The notes beneath the pieces were generated by a model that ran no database searches, was not told where the DNA came from, and saw only the letters and a list, made by a program, of their open reading frames with translations. Position numbers and translations under genes: made by a program. Below are positions 27,101 through 32,600 of a DNA stretch of 40,300 nt, in pieces. Within the stretch, counting starts at the first letter, position 1. The number at the start of each line of letters is the position of its first letter. Origin of the DNA: Halomonas campaniensis (lineage in GTDB: Bacteria > Pseudomonadota > Gammaproteobacteria > Pseudomonadales > Halomonadaceae); the NCBI RefSeq assembly GCF_002211105.1, contig NZ_JPUA01000007.1, forward strand, positions 1 through 40,300. Reading direction: 5' to 3'.

Positions 27101-29111
27101 CGACGAAGCGGTGGATATCTCCAACGGCACCGAGGCGCTTGGCTACATTGCCGATGGCGAGTGGGTCGAGTACACCCTCAACGTGGAAACGGCGGGCACC
27201 TATACGCTTAGCTTCTCAACGTCTGCGGTCACTGATGGCAAGACCATCACCGCGGCCTTCGAACAGGGTGGTGGCTTCTATACCCCGGCCCAGGTACAGA
27301 GTCTGCCTAACACCGGTAGCTTCACCAGCTTCCAGACCGTTGGTCCGCTGACCTTTGAACTGGAGGAGGGCGAGCAGGTGCTAAGGCTGACCTTTAACGG
27401 TGGCCAGTTGGATCTGGCGTCGTTCACCCTGGACTTTGAAGCACCGGTGAACGATGGACAGAGCGCCTTTAATGACACCCAGACTGCCTGGGAGGTTGGC
27501 GCGGAGGGCTTGAATCTGGAAGCGCGCTTCTATGACAACGGTGGCCAGGGCGTCGCCTATAATGATACCACCGCCGCCCATCAAGGCGATGCCTTCCGAT
27601 CCGACGAGGCAGTGGATATCTCCACGCCCTCGCAGGCAATCGGCTTCATCGAGGATGGCGAGTGGGTGGAATACACCATTAATGTGGCGGAAGACGGCGT
27701 TTACGACCTCGACTTCCTGACCTCTATGGCTTCCTCCAATCCGGCCGCACGCTCGATTACCGCAAGCTTCGCCAAGGGCGATACGCCCTACGTGACGGCT
27801 TCATCGGTCGGGGTATCGCCAACGGGAAGCTGGACCACCTTCACCCAGACCGATACCACTCAGGTAACGCTCGAAGCCGGTGAGCAGGTGCTACGGCTAA
27901 CCTTCAATGGCGGGCCCATGGATCTGGCCTCGTTCAACCTGGCACCCGTTGAGCCGCCGCCGGTCGACGACGCTCAGCAGGCGTTCACTGATAACGGTGA
28001 CCCCTGGCAGGTGGGTAGTGACTTCACACTGGACGCTGTCAACTACGATGAAGGTGGTCAGGGGGTTGCCTACAACGATGCCGATGCCGAGCAGATTGGC
28101 ACGGACTTCCGCCCGGGAGACGGCGTGGATATCGTCGGTGACGGTGACGCCATTGGCTGGGTGGACGAGGGTGAATGGGTGGAATACACCCTTAACATCC
28201 AGCAGGCTGGGGTCTACGACCTTTCGTTCTTGTCTGCCCTTGGCGATAGCAGCGGTGCACAGCGCAGCATCACGGCGACCTTTACTAAAGGCGACGGCAC
28301 GCCCTACGCGTCGATTGACCCGGTGGTGATATCGCCGACAGGTGGCTGGGGCAATTTCCAGCCCACTGATGCCACCCAGGTAGCGTTAGAGACCGGTGAG
28401 CAGGTGCTGAGATTGACCTTCAATGGCGGGTCGCAGGATCTGGCTTCGTTCAGCTTGGCGCGTGATGGTCAGCAGGCTTTCAATGCAGGCGGCACTCCAT
28501 GGTTGGTGGATGCTGATGAAGGCTTGACGCTTAATGCGGCTCTATTCGACGAAGGTGGCCAGGACGTTGCCTACAACGACGCCGATGCTGTTCAGATTGG
28601 ATCGGACTTCCGCCCGGATGAAGGGGTAGATATCGTTGGGCAGGGCGAGGCGATAGGCTGGGTCGATGAAGGTGAATGGGTGGAATACACCATCAACGTC
28701 GAACAAGCTGGCAGCCACACCCTGTCGTTCGTGACTTCGTCACCCAATGATGGCCGTACCATCTCTGCTGCGGTTGAACAGAATGGCGTCTTTTACGAAC
28801 AGTCCGCCCCGGCGTCGGTGCCGAACTCTGGCGCCTGGGGAACCTATGTGGACGGACCTTCGCTGACGCTGGATCTTGAAGAGGGGGTTCAGGTGTTGCG
28901 TCTTACCTTCAACGGTGGCTCTCAGGATCTGGCTTCGTTTCAGATCAGTCGAGATTCTGATGTGAATGCGGCCAGTGTGTTGAACATGGATATGATGAAT
29001 ATGGCCAGCGATATGAATGATGGTTCGTCCATCGGGGAAGAACTCGTTGCGATGAGTAATGATGTGAGCATCAGCGGCGTGCAGGAAAATGACCAAGGCG
29101 CCTTGATGTAA
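15147..29111 (+). CDS. giant multidomain CBM/cadherin/beta-propeller exoprotein, putative type I secretion substrate
   Basis: This single open frame encodes about 4,654 residues. The start is ATG at 15147 with GAGG six bases upstream; 22 further in-frame codons upstream look non-coding. There is no signal peptide. In order (nucleotides): unique N-terminal region to about 15,620; three CBM-like beta-sandwiches, each opening with a QAED-type strand, to 17,140; Ig-like pair to 17,745; lectin-like module to 18,230; cadherin/Ig to 18,820; CBM to 19,310; two cadherins to 19,950; two CBMs to 20,910; malectin-like module to 21,540; Ig to 21,990; beta-propeller to 23,480; three CBM-like modules to 24,830; duplicated Hydin/DUF4114-like blocks to 26,855; a calcium-binding DADGNGRVDLYDDDDNDG loop; four CBM6-like repeats to 28,965; and a Met-rich tail. 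The likely role is polysaccharide binding, adhesion or matrix formation (inference). RTX repeats are absent. Export by the divergent PrtD/HlyD pair is inferred from position. Confidence 0.85.
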   Translation: MFSMSFISGQAKSLLGTVHEGGRWGRDAFHDHQLHVVPHPSPWESSIKAIRLAWEDARNEISVFESFERPFVFENLPMPALGRLKMRIEAMDESGSVLPNAGMMIDLDVVPESDTSQETLPEPREEASLETKSAALVDDPMLPQADGGFAVQAVIADTFTPIRIQAEDADDSDGVSAVIAGTGINVVDDPVSQPNAVNADGQAYVDYGDGVNGGETLTFMFSVEEAGEYELALGYALSQNDDGTDRNRPLRLDVNGELVDRMFDLPSTTLTSTSTDFSDYGERTIRVQLEAGENMVTFTSNGASGPNVDYLEVRAPDPDVYVIQAEDLVLSPVADNGNGATNRVVTVDNIADFTTGNETFRVGAEGASYLDWAFNNANAYGEFSLDIATSGTYSVTVTYATSTARPLGLSLVDEGVLTQLGTFNFTPTAEPNYYPDDVSDVPTANQPAGPTGGNPTRQTEWEGWSTETIEISLAAGSNTLRLGGAANGPNIDKFEVALVAADPVDPTTPVIDAIVVQAEDAELGAGNDAGTLVRDAENPESGTSFQGLRPDYSGTGYVDYGSAPGDSLTFTVNVAEAGSYDLNFRYASSGDRPMSLAVNGSPLAQQAFASTDPNATNEAPEGFDVWAYQSLTTELVAGDNTIVLSIPEGAGSGPNLDRLEVTTAGTGPVGDVQADTDETPLVFSADNSVINGANVGEAGFSVTGLDEDIASVGISFDGGVTVENVAPNTDGSFTLDLSSRDDGDLTATLIAMDTFGNRVERSIDLTLDTTADEGDDLALEGPAAEIPADDSATVVFGVAGIDADSTLEVSFDGGATRQPATSDGDSLTVDLSGQGSGDVTVTLIVTDAAGNETSVQDTVTLAAASGPVTLDVVFDEASITSYNETQDNPASGTGAAVEDGGATLSLTDNVWKRAELPSSYTITNQTLLTLDVAISESPVPEIVAIGFDNDDNPFNGGNSVYQLGGTQTQGGFVDLRGQGVDNGDGTFRFTIDLSAHAGTTIDSLVFVNDDDVGVKGSTSFSTVSLSEGEDVDTNSAPRVVGGGIADISLDEGANIEIDLPFVDDDGDALSYSFVVTDGDGQEVIVDGLSVSDQVLSGSLEGLAPGDYTVSVTADDGTASTSTDFTLTVENVNDAPVAEPVALEPYFGEVGESFIQIPLADFATLFSDPDGDTLTLSAEDLPVGLEVVDGIIQGIPSQGGTFDVVIRATDPSGLSATQTLSFVIEGTQVGDAITIEAENFTDLDAANLIVTGSASASNEQLIRLTSNEPATIGTDLAAGGVEPGWYVARLYVFDENDGEGALTLTIGDTVLQARNSASDSLSSDVVLNDNFGTIVGSGPRGNAGQSGNRKEIVFETPFEVTAGDLASLELRGAGGEQMRIDSLTFERIDEPVNSAPTLAGLSTDVSIDENSSAVANLVIDDADGDSLTVTLSGADAALFTYDEVSGELAFVNPPDAELAADSNEDGVYELTVTVSDGEDSVSQDTLITVADLNESIVIDQTAYSIDENLTEIGAIPVVDEDGATTGLNAPVFAITGGIDAPLFTIDEATGVLSFTSARDFELPVDDDEDGVYEVEVTVTDGDLTDVQTLEVTVNDVDEDPLAPITLQGEEASVTDVGGTGQGAVTRVVDADNPDDFGNFREGAVGDAYLDFGTDAGDQITFNIDAPAAGTYTATIRYANGAATPRPLDLTVNGSAQPQVPFANAPDDGVNDPWDEWLEQEVQVTFGEGANTFTLTIPTVANGGTNNGPNIDQVVFSFDDGDTTPAPFTFEIQGEALSIDDDEPTPDTVVRDASNPETNEAAGPDGLWDGYTGTGYLDMGGEAGDAAFFDVNVEEAGTYTLSVRYTNGGGDGADRPMNILVGGESQGEMAFPITGEGNAGWLNWQEATIEVELEAGSNTIRLENMGNAGPNIDSLSVTRDGVEPPDVVEPVDRFSVKINFQPDDVAIPEGYIADNGKAFGTQSVTIDGQTYQYGWVTEASIYDDEPGTIPLDISSLTNVAVNDRTDDIAGLDPRQGTYAHFDQPGSQYVRAGWEIELEDGYYEVTISIGDTSGPYDSRNVLNAEGELFNDPFTPFRPDDFPVDSNPSDDTEGVRSDLVTRIVQVSDGRLTLDSLGLDNENTEIQYIEIQSLPDLTPDDDREAPQDYAFFTDARAIAGVGENEVEVDLDGEDGAVPTGVDPTSDIFVGISVVDGRGGALLESLNDGSVKLFETVTGEEVSFNVNTTGGFDSLTISPSQMLKPFTSYTLVIDGFQDRGPNDDTDAPTREFQKYTNTFVTGEEPEVVARDVAFNDVVELNGAADNAFGFTSLEITSDGSTMYVATIGGQILRFDIDPSDGSLINRQELSLPSDYFFEPGAESGNDRRGIIGLTVDPTDPNVLWITDNYPIPLNGRDNGVPEFSGRITKITLDGGNEFSGTAEPYISGLPRSNGDHVTNSLEFRANPDYDADTNPDVPTHLLYLIQGSNSAMGEPDSAWGNRPERLLNAAVMEIDPTRDAPPGGFDVSTEPVPDNGQNTRFNDPDGHPKDDPIPMGNGEFLVFDERGVATVQDVDGNVLQSYYDPYAEGAVLTIFATGARNAYDLVWHSNGFLYVPTNGSAAGGNVPDDPSTPENERYTNVEKQDDYLFKIVEGGYYGHPNPLRDEYIMNGGNPTGGSDPNQVDRYPVGTNPEGNYDISGVYSLGENRSPNGAVEYTSGIFGGNLQGNLLFTEYSGGDDVRSITLDANGNVIGDDVLRDPEGNVISYVDPLDIIENPVTGQLYLLTLNRGNGQSQIIRLDPAPGGVVDPVDPDPGDDLVSLLVIQAEDNTPNDGTAVTIAEGGGAEIQIRDIDNPESTAGLPNGLRPGAFGLDGNTNGDDGVPGGYADFGATNADFLTFSFNLDADQAGESVLRLRYANGGAADRPLEVFVNNVSVGVFDFSPPPGLTGDAAWAEWLTEDVAALLVVGENTVRLQSTDNTGPNIDQLEVLQSPPDTTPGFTEYEAEDALLDGPVVVPESADDRNASGEGFVDFNGTGDQTITWTVDVNETGNYEIGFRYALAASKADRPMEVTINGVNFGLVNFVGQSNEAENDWFFQELLVNLQAGSNTISVTAPEANGPNVDLLRVPDAPTDTFMPVYADVSDGARIELESGDNARTINDLTADFYFTVDADGLYRLDLAANAGANDGQGLILTLNGQPVDVLAYPGQGDAGEEGTYVELEAGVEYNLRVVSSADGADELDYLDVTPVSGNDNADIAIQSGDAAYYSDRLHFSYLENNSASNPDRDFKESATVTISNTGSETLEILDADIDGPFVLQDPSIFEGLTLAAGESLEVTVLFDRDSYTPPTNDAGDGVFEGRIRLTTNDADSPIAEIHMAGFWQARDEGGWEPNVNEVWEVFGFGNRIDGLTTVGGGENSVLNDFDLYRPVNDDEVLSRYWTLADGAGEAKITQLAAYHGDGGATLGIHNPGNKNQDIIFSNHAGDNNQSLLPIKGNGDFATASFSLADIPSGWAGQGVFGIEVANLSTDPSLNPEGGGTPPADAEGIERGYTVRMFRALDAEGNVIPNTYLGVMDYTGINYDYNDNMFLIEGVTPVAGGELTVINNDGVPSNDRLVMSRIENPANAAQEVHDEVTITIRNDGFETLDVNSIEVSDTTLFELTEAFAAISLEPGESIDVTVRFIADDPNDASLYEASLVINSSDADEGEKVIQLAGLAQNQSESGQEPLVQEIINAFGYTTNVAEGQMNQGGLVEANGDEILSPYFQRADGSSPIKITQLAAYHTQGDVARLFIHDVDSRDLDEILAHDEADGQTLLPRTLNNGDLLTTTTLDRDAPFGFFAEISGRQGYISWSDPDANLYEDTIDAIGNPGTNLNWDENDGHLIRVYIAKDAAGNVIPDTYIVIQDYAGVNYDYNDNIFLVENVQTYDPTGAEDADGNGRVDLYDDDDNDGVPNFLDNPEPVGQTAFNAGETAWVVGNDGLTLEAKLYDNGGQGVAYNDTTAAHQGAAFRADEAVDISNGTEALGYIADGEWVEYTLNVETAGTYTLSFSTSAVTDGKTITAAFEQGGGFYTPAQVQSLPNTGSFTSFQTVGPLTFELEEGEQVLRLTFNGGQLDLASFTLDFEAPVNDGQSAFNDTQTAWEVGAEGLNLEARFYDNGGQGVAYNDTTAAHQGDAFRSDEAVDISTPSQAIGFIEDGEWVEYTINVAEDGVYDLDFLTSMASSNPAARSITASFAKGDTPYVTASSVGVSPTGSWTTFTQTDTTQVTLEAGEQVLRLTFNGGPMDLASFNLAPVEPPPVDDAQQAFTDNGDPWQVGSDFTLDAVNYDEGGQGVAYNDADAEQIGTDFRPGDGVDIVGDGDAIGWVDEGEWVEYTLNIQQAGVYDLSFLSALGDSSGAQRSITATFTKGDGTPYASIDPVVISPTGGWGNFQPTDATQVALETGEQVLRLTFNGGSQDLASFSLARDGQQAFNAGGTPWLVDADEGLTLNAALFDEGGQDVAYNDADAVQIGSDFRPDEGVDIVGQGEAIGWVDEGEWVEYTINVEQAGSHTLSFVTSSPNDGRTISAAVEQNGVFYEQSAPASVPNSGAWGTYVDGPSLTLDLEEGVQVLRLTFNGGSQDLASFQISRDSDVNAASVLNMDMMNMASDMNDGSSIGEELVAMSNDVSISGVQENDQGALM
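21995..23480 (+). other. beta-propeller domain, glucose/sorbosone dehydrogenase-like, within the giant exoprotein
   Basis: About 490 residues read as a six-bladed propeller of the soluble PQQ glucose/sorbosone dehydrogenase type: FGFTSLEITSDGSTMYVATIGGQILRF, RRGIIGLTVDPTDPNVLWITDN, LPRSNGDHVTNSLEFRAN, LTIFATGARNAYDLVWHSNGFLYVPTNGSA, and YYGHPNPLRDEY. The HxxNSLEF and GxRNAYDLVW segments correspond to conserved family positions. Whether it retains PQQ binding and catalysis, or is only a scaffold or lectin, cannot be decided here. Confidence 0.65.
24835..26855 (+). repeat. duplicated Hydin/ASPM-like plus DUF4114-like block within the giant exoprotein
   Basis: Two successive blocks of about 330-340 residues share the same order. 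Each has a Hydin-like strand set (ESATVTISNTGSETLEILDA / HDEVTITIRNDGFETLDVNS, then LAAGESLEVTVLFD / LEPGESIDVTVRFI). Each continues with ITQLAAYH and ends in NYDYNDNMFLIE / NYDYNDNIFLVE, the acidic ending of DUF4114-like domains. The copies are clearly diverged, so the duplication is old. Boundaries are approximate. Confidence 0.65.
26958..28965 (+). repeat. four tandem CBM6-like modules at the C-terminus of the giant exoprotein
   Basis: Four copies start at about 26958, 27459, 27975 and 28470, with periods of 501, 516 and 495 bases. Each opens with Q(T/S/Q)AF, has GG-QGVAYND or QDVAYND, a DGEWVEYT/EGEWVEYT strand, and closes with EQVLRLTFNGG...DLASF. The GVAYND, WVEYT and closing DLASF elements are typical of family 6 carbohydrate-binding modules. 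Conservation between copies is high enough at the DNA level for copy-number change by recombination to be plausible. Confidence 0.8.
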
Positions 29112-29174
29112 TGTTCGAATCATATAGCACTTGCTAGAGTTAGCGAGGCGGTGCTGATGAGATAAAAAGTGTTA

Positions 29175-29204
29175 ATCAAGCCTGCGAGAAATCGCAGGCT
29201 TGAT
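29175..29204. terminator. perfect 13-bp hairpin after the giant exoprotein gene
   Basis: ATCAAGCCTGCGA, GAAA loop, TCGCAGGCTTGAT: perfect 13-bp arms about 63 bases after the stop. There is no T-run, so it may be a Rho-assisted terminator or a 3'-end stabilising hairpin. Confidence 0.6.
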
Positions 29205-29503
29205 GCGCGCAGTGAATATGGTTTGCCACTGCCGGCGGGGTGATCCCCCCTTTTTCTCTATGGGCTGCGCAAGAAGTTCTCTAAGTGACAGCAACGGATG
29301 GATTGTGTCTAGGCAAATTCAATCAGGTTGTGGCGCAAAGGAGCCAAATAAGTATGTGGCCATCGCCCTGATCCATGCCAGTATGCACTGCTCAAACGCA
29401 TGATTTTCGAAATTGGGGTAGTACCGTCGACTGAAGGGCCGTTAGAAGAAATTGCTGAGATAATAGCGAAAGCTAATATATAAGAGGAAATTAGTCGGCA
29501 AAC
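29205..29503. other. intergenic remnant region without a supported gene
   Basis: No gene is convincing here. Bases 29238-29264 (GGGTGATCCCCCCTTTTT...GGGC) resemble the terminal inverted repeat of the IS3-family element found at 38643-39842, so an old IS end may lie here. A short open frame at 29400-29483 (MIFEIGVVPSTEGPLEEIAE..., 27 residues) looks protein-like but lacks a ribosome site and may be a relic. Confidence 0.35.
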
Positions 29504-29540
29504 AAAAAAAGGCAGACCAGTAAGTTACTGATCTGCCTTT
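29504..29540 (-). terminator. intrinsic terminator of the original tRNA-Met gene
   Basis: Read on the minus strand, AAAGGCAGA (plus CAGTAA) pairs with TTACTG (plus TCTGCCTTT), with single-base bulges, followed by a run of seven Ts. It lies nine bases past the CCA end of the tRNA fragment, the position expected of that tRNA's own terminator. It is evidence that this side is the chromosomal flank. Confidence 0.75.
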
Positions 29541-29548
29541 CAAAATAT

Positions 29549-29588
29549 TGGTAGCGGGGACCGGATTTGAACCGATGACGGTTATGAG
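29549..29588 (-). other. displaced 3' end of a tRNA-Met-like gene; putative attachment site
   Basis: On the minus strand this reads CTCATAACC, then GTC, then a full T-arm (ATCGG-TTCAAAT-CCGGT), the acceptor 3' half CCCCGCT, A and CCA. The CTCATAA loop carries a CAT (Met) anticodon, but the distal anticodon stem is about five bases short and no 5' half follows. The tRNA is therefore truncated. Integrases commonly recombine at tRNA 3' ends, leaving such a displaced copy. With the terminator on the left and an integrase gene on the right, this marks the left border of an integrated element. The intact tRNA is expected at the far border, outside the window. Confidence 0.75.
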
Positions 29589-29591
29589 ACT

Positions 29592-29617
29592 GATAATATA
29601 AAGACATTTATATTGTC
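29592..29617. repeat. AT-rich inverted repeat next to the tRNA-Met attachment site
   Basis: AATATAAA-GACA-TTTATATT is a perfect 8-bp dyad. It extends to 11-bp arms with one T-G pair (GAT...GTC). It lies three bases inside the tRNA fragment and about 80 bases upstream of the recombinase gene, so it may be a recombinase binding site or an operator. Confidence 0.5.
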
Positions 29618-29697
29618 CTTAAATAGTTAAAAGTGATGTTAAACCTTATGATAGAACGGTTTTTGGCACGTGCCGCTTCTGGACGTAAGGGATATTA

Positions 29698-32600
29698 ATG
29701 ACACAAGAAGACGTAGGGGATTGTCACAGCCACCAGTTGGAAGCAGTGACCGTAAGTCTCGGGAAGCGGTATCGCAAGCTAGTTACGTGGGCGCATGATG
29801 AAGGTTTGCTCGATATTCTACAGGTCATTTATTATGCTCAGGGACTAAGCCCTCGCAATGATGCGATTGCCAATCTTGTAAGAGAATGCTCACACCCTGA
29901 ATCTGTTGAGATTCTTTCTGCTTGGGCAGGTGATCCGGTCGTCGATGAGCTGCAACGGTTTGTCGGTAGTTTTAAGGATTCCCACCTCATCTTCCGAGAG
30001 TACCCAGTAGAGGCACATGCTGGTGATGTAGAACAAAATAAGCGTCAGTTTCAAGAAGGAGGCGTTAAAAATAAAACCTTCCTAATCACCATGATCACCA
30101 ATCCGCAGGCTCCAGCAAGTAACGAAGAGCTTTTGTTTTGGCGTCGCCTACTGCGCTTATGGCTCGTAGTACATGCTTCACACCGGGTTGCTCATCAAAA
30201 ATGTATTGCGGATCGCAACATTAGTAATGCTGCTCGGTTTATTACCCTCGGGCCTTACGACGAAAAATGGCAAATGCTCGACACGCTATTGCGTCGGTGC
30301 CGTACTTATGTAGGAGATCACTCGCCTACCTTGGAGCGTGTTAACGACGCGCTCAATTTTGCTGCCGAAGAGATACGTTTAGATTACTCAGGCGACAGAG
30401 CGGCCAGTCGATTTTTTAACTCGATTTCTCATATTGCGCGTGATGAAGTTGCTCCCATAAATAATGAGGTTGCGGCCCCGCTATTACTCATTGATCGATT
30501 CGTGCAGCCTGCCGTTGCCGTAATCCAGTACGTTGGGGAAGAGAGCGAAGGTACCGAGTATCAGTTTTATGCCTATCGACAAGAGATGGGAGCAGATCTT
30601 GATCCAGAGGAGGACGAAGGTACTTATGTTGCGACGGTAGATCCTTCAGATAGTAACGCTGAGCAGCGATTGGCGAGCCGCAGCTATTTTGTGCAAACAG
30701 CAGAAGAATCTCATTTTTTGCCATGGAGTTGGGAAAAGCTTTTACCGCCAGAGAAAGCGATTTTACTGAGCTGGATAGACCAGGAACTTTTATCCTCTGA
30801 TCCAACCGATCAGCTCGGTGCGGTGATGGTTTGGCTGTCAGTCCGATTTTCGCGCTCCCTTCACTTTACTGCGTTATTTCGGATTGATGATGCCTACGGA
30901 GATGAGTGGACGTTGGCACAAGATTTTTGCTCTATTGCGAGGAAATCTCCGCGGCGGGCGAATGCTTGGCAAGGCAGTGTTAAGGCACTTGAGTATATCC
31001 GACCGTTAAAAGAAGTGCTTGCCATTGAGCTACCTGTCCAAATAACCAAGGTTCTCCAGCTGAGAGCTAGTCAGTTAAAAACCTCTCTGACCACGCTAGG
31101 CGACCTATGGGAAGACACTCTACCGCTAGAGAGTTGGTTTTATCAGCAGGCACAATTACATTTTCCCCGCGTAACGAGTGCTAAGCTGGCGCATGTTTGG
31201 GGGCAGGTTGTGTTTGATAGCACTCAAGATCCACATTTGGCTCGACTATTAACTGCTCACCCCAATGCGGGACTGCCCGGTGCATCTAGCTATGCAACAT
31301 GGGACATCACCGCGATCGAAAAAGGGCTGGCTCTGCCTCTAGCCGCATATAGACCTTTTCCACCAAGCGTCAATCTCATTGGTAGTCGCCTTTCGCCGAT
31401 AACGTCCTTGTTGCGTCAAGACATAGTAAGGGCGAGGGCTACCGTCGAAGCGAGCGCAGAAGCAGGGCTCATTCACTACCATAATGCTCTGGCACAATAC
31501 TGTGTGATGGGACTCTATGCTGCTTCGGGTGGTCGATATCTCAAAGATCCATTTGAGTCACTGCAGCACTTTAATATCTCAGCACGCTGTTTATATCTGA
31601 ACGATAAAATGGATCAGGGGCGTCGAAGTAGTCGCGTGGTGCCATTGCCCACTCGGGCCGTCGAACTCGTGCAGTGCTATATCAACCATTTGCAGTCACT
31701 GGCTACGGCGCTAATAAATGTCAATACTGCGCTAGCGGATGAAGTACAAAAAGCACTAGCAACTGCGAGCGCATCAGCCCTTCCGTTTTTCTTCTTACTA
31801 GATGAGAGCCTGATGTGGCATTCCATGTCGACCGTGGATTTACCCAGTGTGCCCTTATTTCAATGGCCCTTGCCCAGCAATGTATTCCGCCATCGATATG
31901 CTCAACAATTACGCTATTTAGGCGTACCCGCAGAGATAGTCGACGGCTGGATGGGGCACGCGGAGCGAAGCGTGGCGACTTATGGGGATTTCTCGCCGCG
32001 CTGCTGGCGTGATGATGTTAACGACTATGCTAGCGCCGTCGATGCTGCCTTTGATGATCTGGGATTCTCAACTCCATCTGCGTCTTCGATATGCCCGTCA
32101 TTGGCAAACATGAGGGGTAATAGTGTCGATGAAAAACAAAAGGCACCACAGGCACAGCTCTTTGGGCAACGCCTACGCGAAAAAGAGCGCCGCCAAGCTA
32201 TTCAGCGGGAGCACGAAAAGGCCGATGCGGACATTAGCAGCTACTTAGGGCGGAGGGCGATATCGGATATTCAACAAGCAGACGTTGATACGTTGGTTCA
32301 GCGGATGCTGCATCGAAATAACTCCGTCATACACCCATATGCGTCGCTCCGCTTGTCAGTTTTGTTGCGGCGCTTGGAAGATGAAGGTAGTCGGTATCAA
32401 TATGCGATTAACAAGCGCGTCGCTGAAGCCTCAGCAGAGAAATCACTCGTAACTACACAAGCCGTTAAGGCCGTTTTATTAATAACGAGTTTTGCGCAGT
32501 GGGCAGATAGCCTTCGCAGAAAAGGACTAAAAGCACAGTTTTCCAAACTCGGCGCCCTGAGCGTCGGTGCGTTGTTGCTATGTTTGGAAAAACGCATTAG

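Noticed and set aside
26958..28965. CRISPR array or short tandem DNA repeat
   Set aside because: The periodicity of about 500 bases reflects coding modules; no short repeat-spacer pattern is present anywhere in the window.
29549..29588. Complete tRNA gene
   Set aside because: Only the T-arm, acceptor 3' half and part of the anticodon arm are present. No D-arm or 5' acceptor half follows on the minus strand.
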